Assembly (NCBI GenBank): GCA_964497585.1
Contig: CAZCDS010000002.1
Location: forward strand, 124,001-188,000
Origin: CAZCDS01 sp964497585
Lineage (GTDB): Bacteria; Desulfobacterota; Desulfomonilia; Desulfomonilales; Desulfomonilaceae
Length of the DNA: 64,000 nucleotides
Direction of reading: 5' to 3'
The notes beneath the pieces were generated by a model, which did not search any database, had not been told where the DNA came from, and was given only the letters and a program-made list of their open reading frames with translations. Of the stretch, positions 9,199 through 19,316 are shown one piece after another. Positions within the stretch are counted from its first letter, which is position 1. Each line of letters starts with the position of its first letter. The position numbers and the translations under genes are program-made.

Positions 9199-9603
9199 CA
9201 GAAGGATTCAGAAAAACCGCCACAGCGTCTCGCCCTGCCACATAAAGAGGCGCTTTCAAGCACGGTACTTTGACAGATCCAGAGCTCACCCTCAAAATCC
9301 CTCTTCCCCCCTCTTTTCGAACGAGGGCAGGCAGAATTTTCCACTTCAGTAAAGGTGGACAGAGGGGATTCCCCCTTACAGGCGGCCGCCGGCGCTCTTG
9401 GATCTCCTTGATTCGAAAGAGCATGTGAATAGGGGACCGTATTTGAAAAAGGGGCTGCGAGTTCTGCAGGGACGGCTGAACAATTGCGCACGAAGCCCCA
9501 CGCAAGGCAAGGCTTAGCCTTCACAGATCTTTTTCAAGTGCCGACTCCGGGAAAATGTGGTATTAAGAAAGTTTAATTTAGGAACTCACACCAGGGGTGC
9601 CAC
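9199..9603. repeat. Intergenic region with degenerate palindromic G/C-run element
   Basis: About 400 bases without a gene. Between about 9295 and 9375 alternating C-rich and G-rich tracts form short inverted repeats (for example CCCTC-ttttcgaa-CGAGGG-like pairing near 9308-9330), flanked by ATCCC and GGATTC. The style resembles the CCCCTTTT/AAAAGGGG hairpin at 21533-21552 and suggests a family of intergenic palindromes. The megasynthase promoter should lie at the right end, but no convincing -35/-10 pair was found; TATTAA occurs near 9562. Confidence 0.35.
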
Positions 9604-12600
9604 ATGTCATCCAACCAACACGCGCTGACACTGGGCTTTGTCTGGACGCCCGGAGAGATCAGCTCATCGGTCGTCGAGACGGCTCGCCGAACAGGTACGC
9701 GAGCAATCTTCGACCTCTCTTCGGCTGGACTCGATTCTTCGGAAATGGCCCTGGTGCAGGCCGACGCGGGTGGTGACGCGGTAGACGTCAAGGTGTCTCC
9801 CGAAGCGCTGTTGGAGGAACCACTCGAGGATTTTCTTAAGGAAACCGGTCTGAACCGGGTTTGGGTTGAGTTACACCCGGTTATGCTCGACGCGACTCCT
9901 GACACGTATCTCGACCGCATTAACGGTCTTTCCCCTAGGATATCGGTTGTACCTGTTGTTTCGGATCCCGCACTGCTTGCCCACATACTCAAAGATTACC
10001 ACGGGATCGGCTTTGTTGCATTGAAGGGCTGTGAAGCCAGCGGATTTGTGAGCAGAGAAACGACCCTAACCCTTTTCGGTGGCCTTCGGACCGTGACCGG
10101 TGGGCGCAGCGACTCGCCTGGGGTTTTCATATGGGGCGGGGTCGCCACACCGGAGGCCGCAGCCGCATTCCTCAGCCTGGGGGTAAAAGGCGTCGTTTTC
10201 GAGAGCCTGCACTGGCTTACCGACCTGGTAGCCATCGATGAGGATCGACGTAAGAAGATAGCGAAACTCAGGCCGGAACACACGGATCTCACCGGGCGGA
10301 ACCTCGACGTTCCTTGTCGTCTCTTCAACAAAGGGAACTCGCGCTCGGTCAAGGAACTCCGAGAGTTCGCGGGATCGCTGTGCGGCGCGGAGATTCGCGA
10401 CGAACAGAGGCGCTTCTTCGCCCGAAAGATAGCCGATGACGCGATCGCGCCACTGGAAGGCAGCTTCTCGCGCGAGGAACTCATACCTCTCGGCACAGAA
10501 GCCGCATTCGCAGCCTCATTTGCCCGGCGTTTCGGAACAGGAACGGAGGAAGCGATCAACCGATTCGTCGACAGGATCGACGCGCTCTGCCGGAACGCCG
10601 ATTCCAAGGCAAGAGCCTTTTCGGCCAGTCCGGTCGCGGAGGAATTCGGGACGCGATACCCCTTCGTGCAGGGCGCCATGTCGTGGATCACGGACCTCCC
10701 CGAATTCGCGGTAAAAGTTGCCGACGCAGGCGCGCTTCCGACCTTCGCGCTGGGACTGATGGACAAGGCCACATTAGAACGGAAGCTGGGCGGCATACGG
10801 GATATCTTGGGAGCTCGTCCCTTTGCGGTGAACGTGATCACACTTGCGGAGAATCCTCACAGGGAAGATCAGCTTGCCTGGATTCGTTCGATCAAGCCCC
10901 GTTTCACCGTTATCGCAGCAGGAGAGCCTTCTCATGCCAAGCAGCTCCTCGAAGAGGGCATGGAGGTCATCTACATCGCGCCCAACGAAGAACTTTTGAA
11001 AATGGCCGTTGAGGCCGGGGTGCAATACGTGATCTGCGAGGGCAACGAAGCGGGCGGTCACGTGGGTGAGCACTCCACACTCACGCTGGCCCAGATAATT
11101 CTGGACCTGAAGGACCGCAATCCCGAGCTGCTTGAAGGGTGCCGAGTAATCCTGGCCGGGGGATTCTGCAACAGGGAGACGGCCTTTCTCGGGGCTATGC
11201 TCGGGGCTGATGCCCTTCAGATGGGGACGATCTACCTTACGTCGAAAGAGATCGTGGAAACCGGGGCGCTCGCCCCCTTGTATCAAAAATTGATTGTCGA
11301 ATCCGAGCCCGGGGGGACGGTCATCACCGGCGAGGATGTCGGGCTGAGGGTTCGGTCGCTCAAGACGGCAAAAATGGATGACATCTGTTCCCTTGAGCGA
11401 GATTTCGCGGCCGGATCCGAGGGTGAGGACGCGTTTCGGGAGAAGCTGGAGGCCCTCGCCGCGGGGAGCCTGCTCATCGCTGCCCGGGGACTCGAAACCC
11501 CGAACGGCCCCAGGCTCGACGACCGGACCTGCATTGAGCAGGGCCAGTTCATGAGTGGCGCGTCCGCGGGGACGTTGCGAGAGATCCGAACCCTGGAACA
11601 GCAGCACGCTGAACTCGCCGAGGGTAGGCTTGCCCCAGGGCTGCCCTTTGTCGGCCCGGTTCGGGAGCCCGTTTCTCCGAGAGTGGCGGGAGTGACCTTA
11701 GAGGAATCCGAACCCTCCACCGTCTTCATTCCCAGCAGGCGCGCAAAGGCCGCGCCGCGAGAACGGGAGCGCATAGCCGTCACGGGGATGAGCATCGTCA
11801 ACTCCCTGGGAAACAGCCCTGAAGAAGTCTGGGCCGCCAGCGTGGCGATGAAAAGCGGTATCATCCGCGTCCCGAAATCCAAGTGGGACCACGAGATCTT
11901 TTACCATCCACGACCACGCATGCCGGAGAAGACCTATAGCAAGGTCGGCGCGTTTCAGAATCTGGAGGTAAGCCGCAAGGATGTGGGGATACCGCCCCAG
12001 GATTTTCGGACCATGACCGATTCGACCCGGATTACCATGTGGCTGGCAACACAAGCCGTTGAGAAGTCGGGCATTCTCGACTCGGACATCCCGAGGGAAC
12101 GGATCGGGGTGCTGATCTCCCAGAATTCCGGTGAGGCCGCGGCCACACTCTCGGATCTGATCATCAGAGGCTCGGCGTCACAGATCGTCACGTCGGTGGG
12201 CAAGGTCCTTCCGCTCACTCCCGAATCGGAAAAAGCGGTCGAGGAAGAAGTGAAGGCCGGGCGTATGGCCATCGACGACACGACGCTCCTCGGGCGGCTC
12301 AACTGTTCGGCAGGCGGATTCATCTGCAATAAATACGGCTTCATGGGGCCGAGTTTTTCGGTTTCCGCAGCCTGCGCTACAGCGCTGGTTGCCCTCTTCA
12401 GCGCGTACCAGATGATTCGGAACGGGATCATTGACGCGGCTGTCATTGGCGGGGCCGAGGAATTGCTCACGCCCATGCACTTCCTGGAGTTCTCCGCGCT
12501 CGGGGCCCTTCAGGGTCTTTCCGGCGTGGATCGGCCGCCGGCCGAAACGAGTCGTCCCTTTGACATGGACCGCGACGGCATGGTTCTGGGAGAGGGCGGC

Positions 12601-15600
12601 GGAATGATCGTTATCGAAAGGGAGTCGCTGGCACGGAGGCGCGGTGCCGAGATTCACGCGTTCATTACCGCCATGGGAGCCAGCAACAACCATCTGGGTA
12701 TGGTGGAATCGTCCCGGGAGACCCAGGAACTTGCCATGGGCGCCTGCTACGAGGATGCGCCCTACGGCCCGGATGCAGTCGACATGATTGAGTGCCATGC
12801 AACGAGCACGATCCAGGGCGACGTCGAGGAGCTCCACGCGCTCACCCGTTTTTTCGATAGGGAGCACCCCACCGTACTCACCTCCTTCAAATCGCAAATC
12901 GGGCATACCCTGGGAGCGTCGGGCGTAAACAGCCTGATCCGGGGAACCATGGCGGTCAAATCGGGTATTTATCCTCCGACACTGAATTTTACCAGATCCG
13001 ACCCGGACGTGGATCCCGAGGCAGCAGGGTTCTTCATTTTACCGCAGCCAGGGGAATGGAAACGCAGGAACGGCTTCCCGAGGCGATTTCAGGTCAATGC
13101 GTTCGGATTCGGCGGGTCAAACTACGTAGTGCAGGTGGAGGAGTGCATGGACGGTGGTGACTCGGTGATGGTTCTGCCTGACGAAAGCAAGGATCCACGG
13201 AACGAAGGACAACGACCTTCAGCGGATCTCCAGGGAGTCTCTCTTTTCAGAACCCGGATCGGGAGCAAGCCCTATCGTTTGGCAGTCGTGGCGGACTCGG
13301 AAGCCGAAGCACAAGCTCTGGTCAAAGGGTGCGAACCCCTATCGGAGAGTGGTCCCATACCGGCCAAGACTTTGCGGGCATTGGCGAAAAAGGGTGTTTA
13401 CCTTGCGGCTGCGGAGCAACCAGCTCCACCGCTGGCTTTCGTATTTCCTGGTCAAGGGTCCCACTACGCGGGAATGAGCCACGAACTCTACGAGACCTTT
13501 CCCGTCATCAGGGAGTGGATGGATCGGGTGGCTGAAGTGGCCGATTTCGATATCCTCAACTTGTTGTTCCACGATCGTGAAGAAGACCTCCAGAAGACCA
13601 GATGGCAACAGCCCGCGCTCTTCACCATGGAATACGCCATGGTGCAATATCTCATGGCCCTCGGCATGAAGCCCTCCGCGCTCGCCGGCCACAGCCTGGG
13701 AGAGCTGACCGCGCTTTGTCTGGCAGGGGTCTATTCCTTTGCCGACGGCTTCCGCATCGTCAACATGAGGGCCATCTGTATGGATAAAGCGTGCACCATG
13801 AACGTGGACCCGGGTGTGATGATGGCCGCGGACGCGCCGCTCGATTACCTGGAAGAGATAATCGCCGAGAGGGATGGGATCTACGTCACGAACATCAATT
13901 CACCCCGTCAGGTCGTATTGGGCGGCGACACTGAGGCCGTGACGGCCCTCGGGGATAAACTCAAAGCCGAGGGGTACCGCCGCACGCTGCTCAAAGTGAG
14001 CATGGCCTTTCACTCGCCGATCATGGCGTGCATCCACGACGAACTCCAGGCTTTTGTCGATACGATAGAATTTCATCCGCCCAGGATCCCTGTGATCTCC
14101 AACACCACCATGCAGCCCTACCCCTTGGACTCGGACGAGATCAAACGGATCATCATGGCTCATCTGGAGTCACCGGTTCACTGGCAGCAGAACGTTCAGA
14201 CCCTCTGGGATGACTTCGGAGTCAGACTCTTTGTGGAAGTCGGTCCGGGGCAGATTCTGAGCAATCTCATCGGTGACTGCCTGCCGGAAGCCGAATGCAT
14301 TCAGACATGTCAGCCCTCTGCCGAGAGCGCGACGTACCGCGCTGCTCTGGCCCGGCTCGCAGCAAAGGGGTGTCTCGCTCCGAGACGAGAACCAAGGGCA
14401 GTGACCTTTCCCGGTCAGGAGACGGCGATCGTGCCCGTGGCGCCGGCGCCGATCCCTGTGGACAGGGTCTCCGGCGCGACCGGGCTGGAACAGATCGTTC
14501 AGCGTGAGATCAATTCTTTCCTCATCGAGAGCTTCGGGCGATTTCTCAAGCCTGGCATTCTGGCGGCAATTCAAAAGCAGGAACCCGGCTTTTCGGAAAA
14601 AGAACTCGACGGGTTGCTCGCCCGGATGTACGGAAACATCCAGATCCCTGCGACGATCCCCGTACAGGCTCCAGCAGCACCCGCTCACCCACCGGAACCG
14701 GCGGATGCCAGTCCCGCGATCGAGGCCCCTGTGACCCCCGTGGAGCCTTCGGAACGGATCGCAATGGACAGTTCGGATGTCACGGAATCCATCATTCGGA
14801 TCATTATGGACGCGACGGGGTACGAACGTGACGAAATCGAACCGGACATGGACCTAAGGGAAGACCTTGCAATACGTTCCAGTCGATTGCCCGTCATCAT
14901 GGACGCGCTAGAGGAACATTTCAGGATCAAGATCGAGATCGAAGAGTTCATGGACGTCCGGACCATCGCGGACATCTCGGAAAAGATCGCGGAAATGGTC
15001 CCCGAGGCCACAGATGGGACCACGCGCCCCGCGACCTCGGCCGAATCTCAGGCCCCAATCGCTCGGGAAGCCGAAGTCCCTGTTGAAACGGAAAAGGAGC
15101 CGATCAAGCGTATCGTCTTCAGGGAGATTCCTGTTCAACCCGGAGGTGGGCAACGGATAGAACTCAATGCTTCCGATGCGGTGGTAACCGTTGGACCCGA
15201 AGTCGGATCCGGACTCGTCGGCCGGGTCGGTGATTTGTTCCGCGAGGATTTCGGAATCGAACCGGTTGCCATGGCGTTCAAACCGGACGCCTCGGCCAAG
15301 GAGGGAGCGGCCTTCGACATGGCTGTCGAAACGCAGGCTTCCGAAGCGGCGCTGAAGCTGGGAGAAGTGGAGTCTCTCGCCGGCCTTGTTTTCGTCCTTG
15401 ACGAGTTCGTTTCCGAGACCCCGGAAGACATGAGACGGATCTCGGGGCTGCTTAACGGCCTGTTTGTGATGGCCAAGGCTTTTCTCGATTCCCCGTCAAG
15501 AAAATTCCTCTTCCTCGTTTACAGGGACGGGGCCGGTCACGGGCCCACTCACGTTCTCGCTCAAGGTCTCCTCGGTATGTTTCTCAGCTTGGGGCACGAA

Positions 15601-17622
15601 CTGCCGTCAGTGCAATTCCGGACCATCCAACTAGACGACAGTGCGGACCCGAAGTCCGCTCTGCGGGAGGCCCTGGACCGAAGCCAACCGGTGATTCAGA
15701 CCATCTATCGCGGCGAAGACCCCCGGACCGTGGGAGGCGCCGCGGCCACCGTCGACTTCCCCGAATCCCCGTCACTTGAGATCAGCCAAGGCGACGTGGT
15801 GGTTCTGTCCGGCGGAGGATATGGCGTTACCAACCATCTCGCGCGAAGTCTCGCGCCGCTCGGGTGCCGTATCGTCTTTTTCGGCCGAACCATGCTCGAC
15901 CCGGACATAGATTTCGGGCGCCTTCTCGAACTGGGAGATGATGCGGAGGAAGCGCTTGCCGCCGAGGTGGAAAAGGCCAAGGCAGGCCTCGCGGATTGGG
16001 ATCCGGAAAGAGAGGTGGCCAAGGCTTCCAAGGCACTGGAGATCATCCGCAATGTCGAAGCCCTGCGCGCCCAAGGTGTGGAAGCGGCGTATTACCGGTG
16101 CGACGTCACGGATGTGGAGAGCGTCAACGAGGTCATGCAGGAGATCGGTGATCGATTTGGACGCATCGACGGAATAGTCCACGGCGCGGGAGTCATAAAG
16201 GACCGTCCCGTCAAAGAGATGTCGGCGGAGGACTTTGCATCGGTTGCTGACGTGAAACTCCTCGGAGCATGGAATCTGTATGAGGCATCGATCGCCAAAG
16301 GACTGAAGTTCTTTGTGAGCCTATCTTCGGGCGCCTGCATTCAGGGTAATCCAGGCCAGAGCAACTACACCGCCGGCAACAGGGCAATGTCCGCGCTGAT
16401 GGATTATCTCCGGAAAAAAGACGAATCGGTCCTTTTCAAGGCGCTCATGCTGCCTCCCATCGAAGGGACGGGTATGGCCGAGGATCCCGATATCCGGGCG
16501 CTCATGAAAAGAATGAACGCGGGTTATGTCCACGCGGACGAGCTGGCTGGAGTCTTCACCAGAGAGCTGATGCTCGCTCCGGCGTCGGATGTCTGGGTGC
16601 TCTTCATGAGAAGTCTGCCCGACGTGAAAACCGTCCTCCTCGATTCGTCCGAAGAACCGGTCGGATTGGGGAAGCTCCACGCTGCAACGCTGAATTTCGA
16701 GAGCGCCGACTTACCGATGATCGACGCGATCACAGGGATCGACCTAAAAAACGGCATGGTCAAGGCTGCACGGGCGTTCTCGCTCGACAAGGATTTGTGG
16801 ATGGAGGACCACAGGCCGTTCAAGTTCATCAAGTATCCGATGGTCTCTGCCATCATGGCTGTGGAAACCTTTATGGAGGCCTGTTCGCTCCTCTATCCCC
16901 ATCTTCGGGTTCAGTGCGTGAGGAACGTGGAGTTCAAAGACCTGGTGAAGTGCGGACCGGGTGAAGTTCGTGAGTCGATCGTCACCTGTAAGACGAGGGA
17001 ATTCCGCGACCGTTCGGTGCTTTGTGATGCTGCGATCGAGACACGCGAGATGTCGCCCTCGGGAAAGCCCATGGACCGCATGTCTCTCAATTTCCTTGCC
17101 ACGGTCGTCATGGGAGCCGAAATACCTTCTCCCGCCCGGCAGTATGAGGGATTCCCGGTGAAGCCTGAGGAGTTCGACACCCGACCGATGGACCGCGCAG
17201 AAGCCGAGACCAAATACGACAAACACTCCCGGCTCGCAGGACGATATCGAGTCATACAGGAGATGTACGGCAGCGCTCCGGACACGGTCAGCGGCCGTAT
17301 CGTGTACAGACAGAGTGATGATTTTGCCGCGCCGCTGAAGTCTCGGTACAAGTATTCGCCGTACCTCTTTGAGGCCCTGATGCATACGGCAATCTTCTAT
17401 GTGTTTATGAGGAACGAAGACGAGGAACGCGTTTTCATCCCATTCAAGCTTGATGAGCTTGTCAGCTTCCGCCAATGCACCGATGGTGAATCCGTGGAAC
17501 TTGAGGGACGATTGAGACATCGGGACGACATCGGCCTCACCTGGGACGCCCGGGCTTTGGACCAGGACGGTCGAGTGCTCATGCACCTGAGAGGAATGGA
17601 GTTTCGTTGGTTCACCGGCTAA
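9604..17622 (+). CDS. PUFA/polyketide synthase-like megasynthase (NPD-NPD-KS-AT-ACP-KR-DH)
   Basis: Giant iterative-type fatty acid/polyketide synthase of 2672 residues. Domains in order: a degenerate nitronate-monooxygenase/PfaD-like barrel (about 5-235; GCEASGF at 142-148); a complete one (about 345-650; GNEAGGH at 480-486), probably the enoyl reductase; ketosynthase (about 720-1180) with Cys924, His1065 and His1101; acyltransferase (about 1278-1560) with GHSLGE Ser1364 and His1470; a linker; one carrier domain with Ser1759 in DLAIRSSRL; ketoreductase (about 2060-2340) with a glycine-rich NADPH motif and Tyr2255; and a C-terminal hotdog dehydratase-like region (about 2390-2672) with EDH His2403. 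No thioesterase is visible. PfaA normally carries several tandem carriers, and PfaD is usually a separate protein; here both kinds of domain share one chain. A PPTase gene follows. The product is unknown. Confidence 0.9.
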   Translation: MSSNQHALTLGFVWTPGEISSSVVETARRTGTRAIFDLSSAGLDSSEMALVQADAGGDAVDVKVSPEALLEEPLEDFLKETGLNRVWVELHPVMLDATPDTYLDRINGLSPRISVVPVVSDPALLAHILKDYHGIGFVALKGCEASGFVSRETTLTLFGGLRTVTGGRSDSPGVFIWGGVATPEAAAAFLSLGVKGVVFESLHWLTDLVAIDEDRRKKIAKLRPEHTDLTGRNLDVPCRLFNKGNSRSVKELREFAGSLCGAEIRDEQRRFFARKIADDAIAPLEGSFSREELIPLGTEAAFAASFARRFGTGTEEAINRFVDRIDALCRNADSKARAFSASPVAEEFGTRYPFVQGAMSWITDLPEFAVKVADAGALPTFALGLMDKATLERKLGGIRDILGARPFAVNVITLAENPHREDQLAWIRSIKPRFTVIAAGEPSHAKQLLEEGMEVIYIAPNEELLKMAVEAGVQYVICEGNEAGGHVGEHSTLTLAQIILDLKDRNPELLEGCRVILAGGFCNRETAFLGAMLGADALQMGTIYLTSKEIVETGALAPLYQKLIVESEPGGTVITGEDVGLRVRSLKTAKMDDICSLERDFAAGSEGEDAFREKLEALAAGSLLIAARGLETPNGPRLDDRTCIEQGQFMSGASAGTLREIRTLEQQHAELAEGRLAPGLPFVGPVREPVSPRVAGVTLEESEPSTVFIPSRRAKAAPRERERIAVTGMSIVNSLGNSPEEVWAASVAMKSGIIRVPKSKWDHEIFYHPRPRMPEKTYSKVGAFQNLEVSRKDVGIPPQDFRTMTDSTRITMWLATQAVEKSGILDSDIPRERIGVLISQNSGEAAATLSDLIIRGSASQIVTSVGKVLPLTPESEKAVEEEVKAGRMAIDDTTLLGRLNCSAGGFICNKYGFMGPSFSVSAACATALVALFSAYQMIRNGIIDAAVIGGAEELLTPMHFLEFSALGALQGLSGVDRPPAETSRPFDMDRDGMVLGEGGGMIVIERESLARRRGAEIHAFITAMGASNNHLGMVESSRETQELAMGACYEDAPYGPDAVDMIECHATSTIQGDVEELHALTRFFDREHPTVLTSFKSQIGHTLGASGVNSLIRGTMAVKSGIYPPTLNFTRSDPDVDPEAAGFFILPQPGEWKRRNGFPRRFQVNAFGFGGSNYVVQVEECMDGGDSVMVLPDESKDPRNEGQRPSADLQGVSLFRTRIGSKPYRLAVVADSEAEAQALVKGCEPLSESGPIPAKTLRALAKKGVYLAAAEQPAPPLAFVFPGQGSHYAGMSHELYETFPVIREWMDRVAEVADFDILNLLFHDREEDLQKTRWQQPALFTMEYAMVQYLMALGMKPSALAGHSLGELTALCLAGVYSFADGFRIVNMRAICMDKACTMNVDPGVMMAADAPLDYLEEIIAERDGIYVTNINSPRQVVLGGDTEAVTALGDKLKAEGYRRTLLKVSMAFHSPIMACIHDELQAFVDTIEFHPPRIPVISNTTMQPYPLDSDEIKRIIMAHLESPVHWQQNVQTLWDDFGVRLFVEVGPGQILSNLIGDCLPEAECIQTCQPSAESATYRAALARLAAKGCLAPRREPRAVTFPGQETAIVPVAPAPIPVDRVSGATGLEQIVQREINSFLIESFGRFLKPGILAAIQKQEPGFSEKELDGLLARMYGNIQIPATIPVQAPAAPAHPPEPADASPAIEAPVTPVEPSERIAMDSSDVTESIIRIIMDATGYERDEIEPDMDLREDLAIRSSRLPVIMDALEEHFRIKIEIEEFMDVRTIADISEKIAEMVPEATDGTTRPATSAESQAPIAREAEVPVETEKEPIKRIVFREIPVQPGGGQRIELNASDAVVTVGPEVGSGLVGRVGDLFREDFGIEPVAMAFKPDASAKEGAAFDMAVETQASEAALKLGEVESLAGLVFVLDEFVSETPEDMRRISGLLNGLFVMAKAFLDSPSRKFLFLVYRDGAGHGPTHVLAQGLLGMFLSLGHELPSVQFRTIQLDDSADPKSALREALDRSQPVIQTIYRGEDPRTVGGAAATVDFPESPSLEISQGDVVVLSGGGYGVTNHLARSLAPLGCRIVFFGRTMLDPDIDFGRLLELGDDAEEALAAEVEKAKAGLADWDPEREVAKASKALEIIRNVEALRAQGVEAAYYRCDVTDVESVNEVMQEIGDRFGRIDGIVHGAGVIKDRPVKEMSAEDFASVADVKLLGAWNLYEASIAKGLKFFVSLSSGACIQGNPGQSNYTAGNRAMSALMDYLRKKDESVLFKALMLPPIEGTGMAEDPDIRALMKRMNAGYVHADELAGVFTRELMLAPASDVWVLFMRSLPDVKTVLLDSSEEPVGLGKLHAATLNFESADLPMIDAITGIDLKNGMVKAARAFSLDKDLWMEDHRPFKFIKYPMVSAIMAVETFMEACSLLYPHLRVQCVRNVEFKDLVKCGPGEVRESIVTCKTREFRDRSVLCDAAIETREMSPSGKPMDRMSLNFLATVVMGAEIPSPARQYEGFPVKPEEFDTRPMDRAEAETKYDKHSRLAGRYRVIQEMYGSAPDTVSGRIVYRQSDDFAAPLKSRYKYSPYLFEALMHTAIFYVFMRNEDEERVFIPFKLDELVSFRQCTDGESVELEGRLRHRDDIGLTWDARALDQDGRVLMHLRGMEFRWFTG

Positions 17623-17761
17623 GCACTGCCTTGCAGGGCGCTGTGGTACTCTGCGGATCGGCCTTCCTGTGGCTCTGCTCCACCAGCAAAGAAGTGGGGC
17701 GAGTAAAGATCTTGCCTGCCTAAATCCGCATTGTTATAACATCTGGAGGATTGCCGGCTGC

Positions 17762-18550
17762 ATGACCCGACAAACCAAAATCAAGCCGACTTCCACGGCG
17801 CCGAGCCTTGATCTCAGGTTCGACGAGCATGCGCTGGAGTCCGTCATCGGCATCTTACGTTCGCCCTTTGCGGGGAGCGTCGATACGCTGATTCTGTACA
17901 TGTCCATCCGCTGGATTGACCCGAAGACCGGTTGGCCCGGTCGGCACGAGATGACGGCGCGTGCTCTTCGAGCACTCTGGAGGGAGGCAACCCGATTGAC
18001 TCCTTCTTGGACCGATGTCACGCGCGGCGGTTCGGCCGACGTCGAAATGCGCGCGGACGGGCTCGGCAGGCCGATAGCCTTCGTTGGAACGACACCTGGC
18101 CCGCCGATATCGTTCGCTCATTCATCCGGACGGACCTGGGGCGCTCTCAACCTCGGCACATCCCGCATAGGCATCGATACGGCAACCCCTGATGACTTTT
18201 CGGAACGCTACCCCTTTGATAGAGCCTTTCATCCCCGGGAGTTCAGCAGTGCCCTGGAGAGCACAGACGGTTACGGAGAGTCAGCCGCGGCCCTGCTCTG
18301 GTCTATCAAGGAATCGGCTGTCAAGGCCTTGGGATGCGGCTTTCGACTGCTTGACCCCCTTGATCTCTCAGTTACCTTCGAGCGCGCGATCAATGACCGG
18401 CTCACCTTCTCAGTTTTTCTTTCGAAGGCTGCGCTCGCGAGACTACCCGACGAGACGACCGTTCCCATTGCCGGTCTTTCCTTCCGTGAACACGGTGTCC
18501 GGGTCTCTCTGGCTGCCGTGAATCCCTGGTCCCGAGCAACGCTTTGGTGA
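17762..18550 (+). CDS. 4'-phosphopantetheinyl transferase (Sfp type)
   Basis: Transfers the phosphopantetheine arm from CoA to a serine of carrier domains; 262 residues, normal for Sfp-type enzymes. The two family signatures are present: GIDTATPDDF with metal-binding Asp139, and WSIKESAVKALG (residues 180-191) with Glu184 and Lys188. It lies about 140 bases downstream of the megasynthase in the same direction, so its most likely substrate is Ser1759 of that protein (inference from position). The ATG at 17762 is chosen for a CTGGAGGA Shine-Dalgarno, although the spacing of about 11 bases is long. An open frame extends 31 codons further upstream. Confidence 0.88.
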   Translation: MTRQTKIKPTSTAPSLDLRFDEHALESVIGILRSPFAGSVDTLILYMSIRWIDPKTGWPGRHEMTARALRALWREATRLTPSWTDVTRGGSADVEMRADGLGRPIAFVGTTPGPPISFAHSSGRTWGALNLGTSRIGIDTATPDDFSERYPFDRAFHPREFSSALESTDGYGESAAALLWSIKESAVKALGCGFRLLDPLDLSVTFERAINDRLTFSVFLSKAALARLPDETTVPIAGLSFREHGVRVSLAAVNPWSRATLW

Positions 18551-18696
18551 TTAAGGGCCGTTATGATCCGCAGCCTAAGCCAGTGGGCCGGTACGACCCG
18601 GCGAGAGTTCGGGGGAAATGCCATCAGGGAGTCCGGCATCACCTGGCTCGAAGGCACCCGAAGGCCAGTCTTCCAGCCGGAAGTTTGAGAAATTTC

Positions 18697-18725
18697 TTGC
18701 CTCTGAGCTGATTGGCTGTTATAGA
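18697..18725 (+). promoter_or_regulatory. Probable promoter of the IHF/HU gene
   Basis: TTGCCT (18697-18702), a 17-base spacer and TATAGA (18720-18725) stand 50 bases before the start codon, in a locally AT-rich stretch. Confidence 0.5.
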
Positions 18726-18774
18726 TAACATAACATGATTGTTTGGTGTTCTATGTTCTTATGGGAGGGAATCT

Positions 18775-19068
18775 ATGACGCTCACCAAAGCTGACATCGC
18801 GAAAAAGATCGCGGATGACTGTGGATTTATGAAGGGTGAAGCCACGGAGATTGTGGAGAAATTACTGGATGTGATCAAGCAGAAGCTTATCGCCGGGGAA
18901 GACGTGATGATTTCCGGGTTCGGGAAGTGGACGGTCAAGTCGAAGCATTCCCGTCGCGGCAGGAATCCTCAGACCGGCGAAGAGCTTATTCTAGACGCTC
19001 GCAAAGTCGTCACGTGGAAATACTCGCCCGTCCTGAAAAAAGCTGTGAACGCTTCACTGAACAAGTAG
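18775..19068 (+). CDS. IHF/HU family DNA-binding protein (IHF alpha-like)
   Basis: Small nucleoid protein of 97 residues that bends DNA as a dimer. It starts MTLTKADIAKKIAD, has the GEDVMISGFGKW turn, and carries the RRGRNPQTGEELIL arm with the proline that intercalates into DNA. The arm sequence and overall length resemble IHF alpha more than HU. The ATG at 18775 follows GGGAGGGAATCT, a strong Shine-Dalgarno; an earlier in-frame start 12 codons upstream lacks one. The partner subunit is not in the window, and a homodimer is possible. Confidence 0.93.
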   Translation: MTLTKADIAKKIADDCGFMKGEATEIVEKLLDVIKQKLIAGEDVMISGFGKWTVKSKHSRRGRNPQTGEELILDARKVVTWKYSPVLKKAVNASLNK

Positions 19069-19316
19069 GCCAAGAGACCGATCTTCCGCCCGGATCCTTC
19101 CCGCGTTCGTCGGAATCCGGCAGGAGAGTGCTTGACCATTTCGTTGCTAAAGTAAGTCCGTTTCCGGTGACGGGGCTGGTGTTTGGAGCGTGGGAGAGAG
19201 GGAGGGGCGCCCTTGAGCCATAAAGAGAAATTGCTGCGAGGCTTCCCTCCGTTGGTGATCCGGTGTTCTGACATGTTGGAGGGCAGATTCCTAGTTCCGG
19301 TTGACACGTCACGAAG

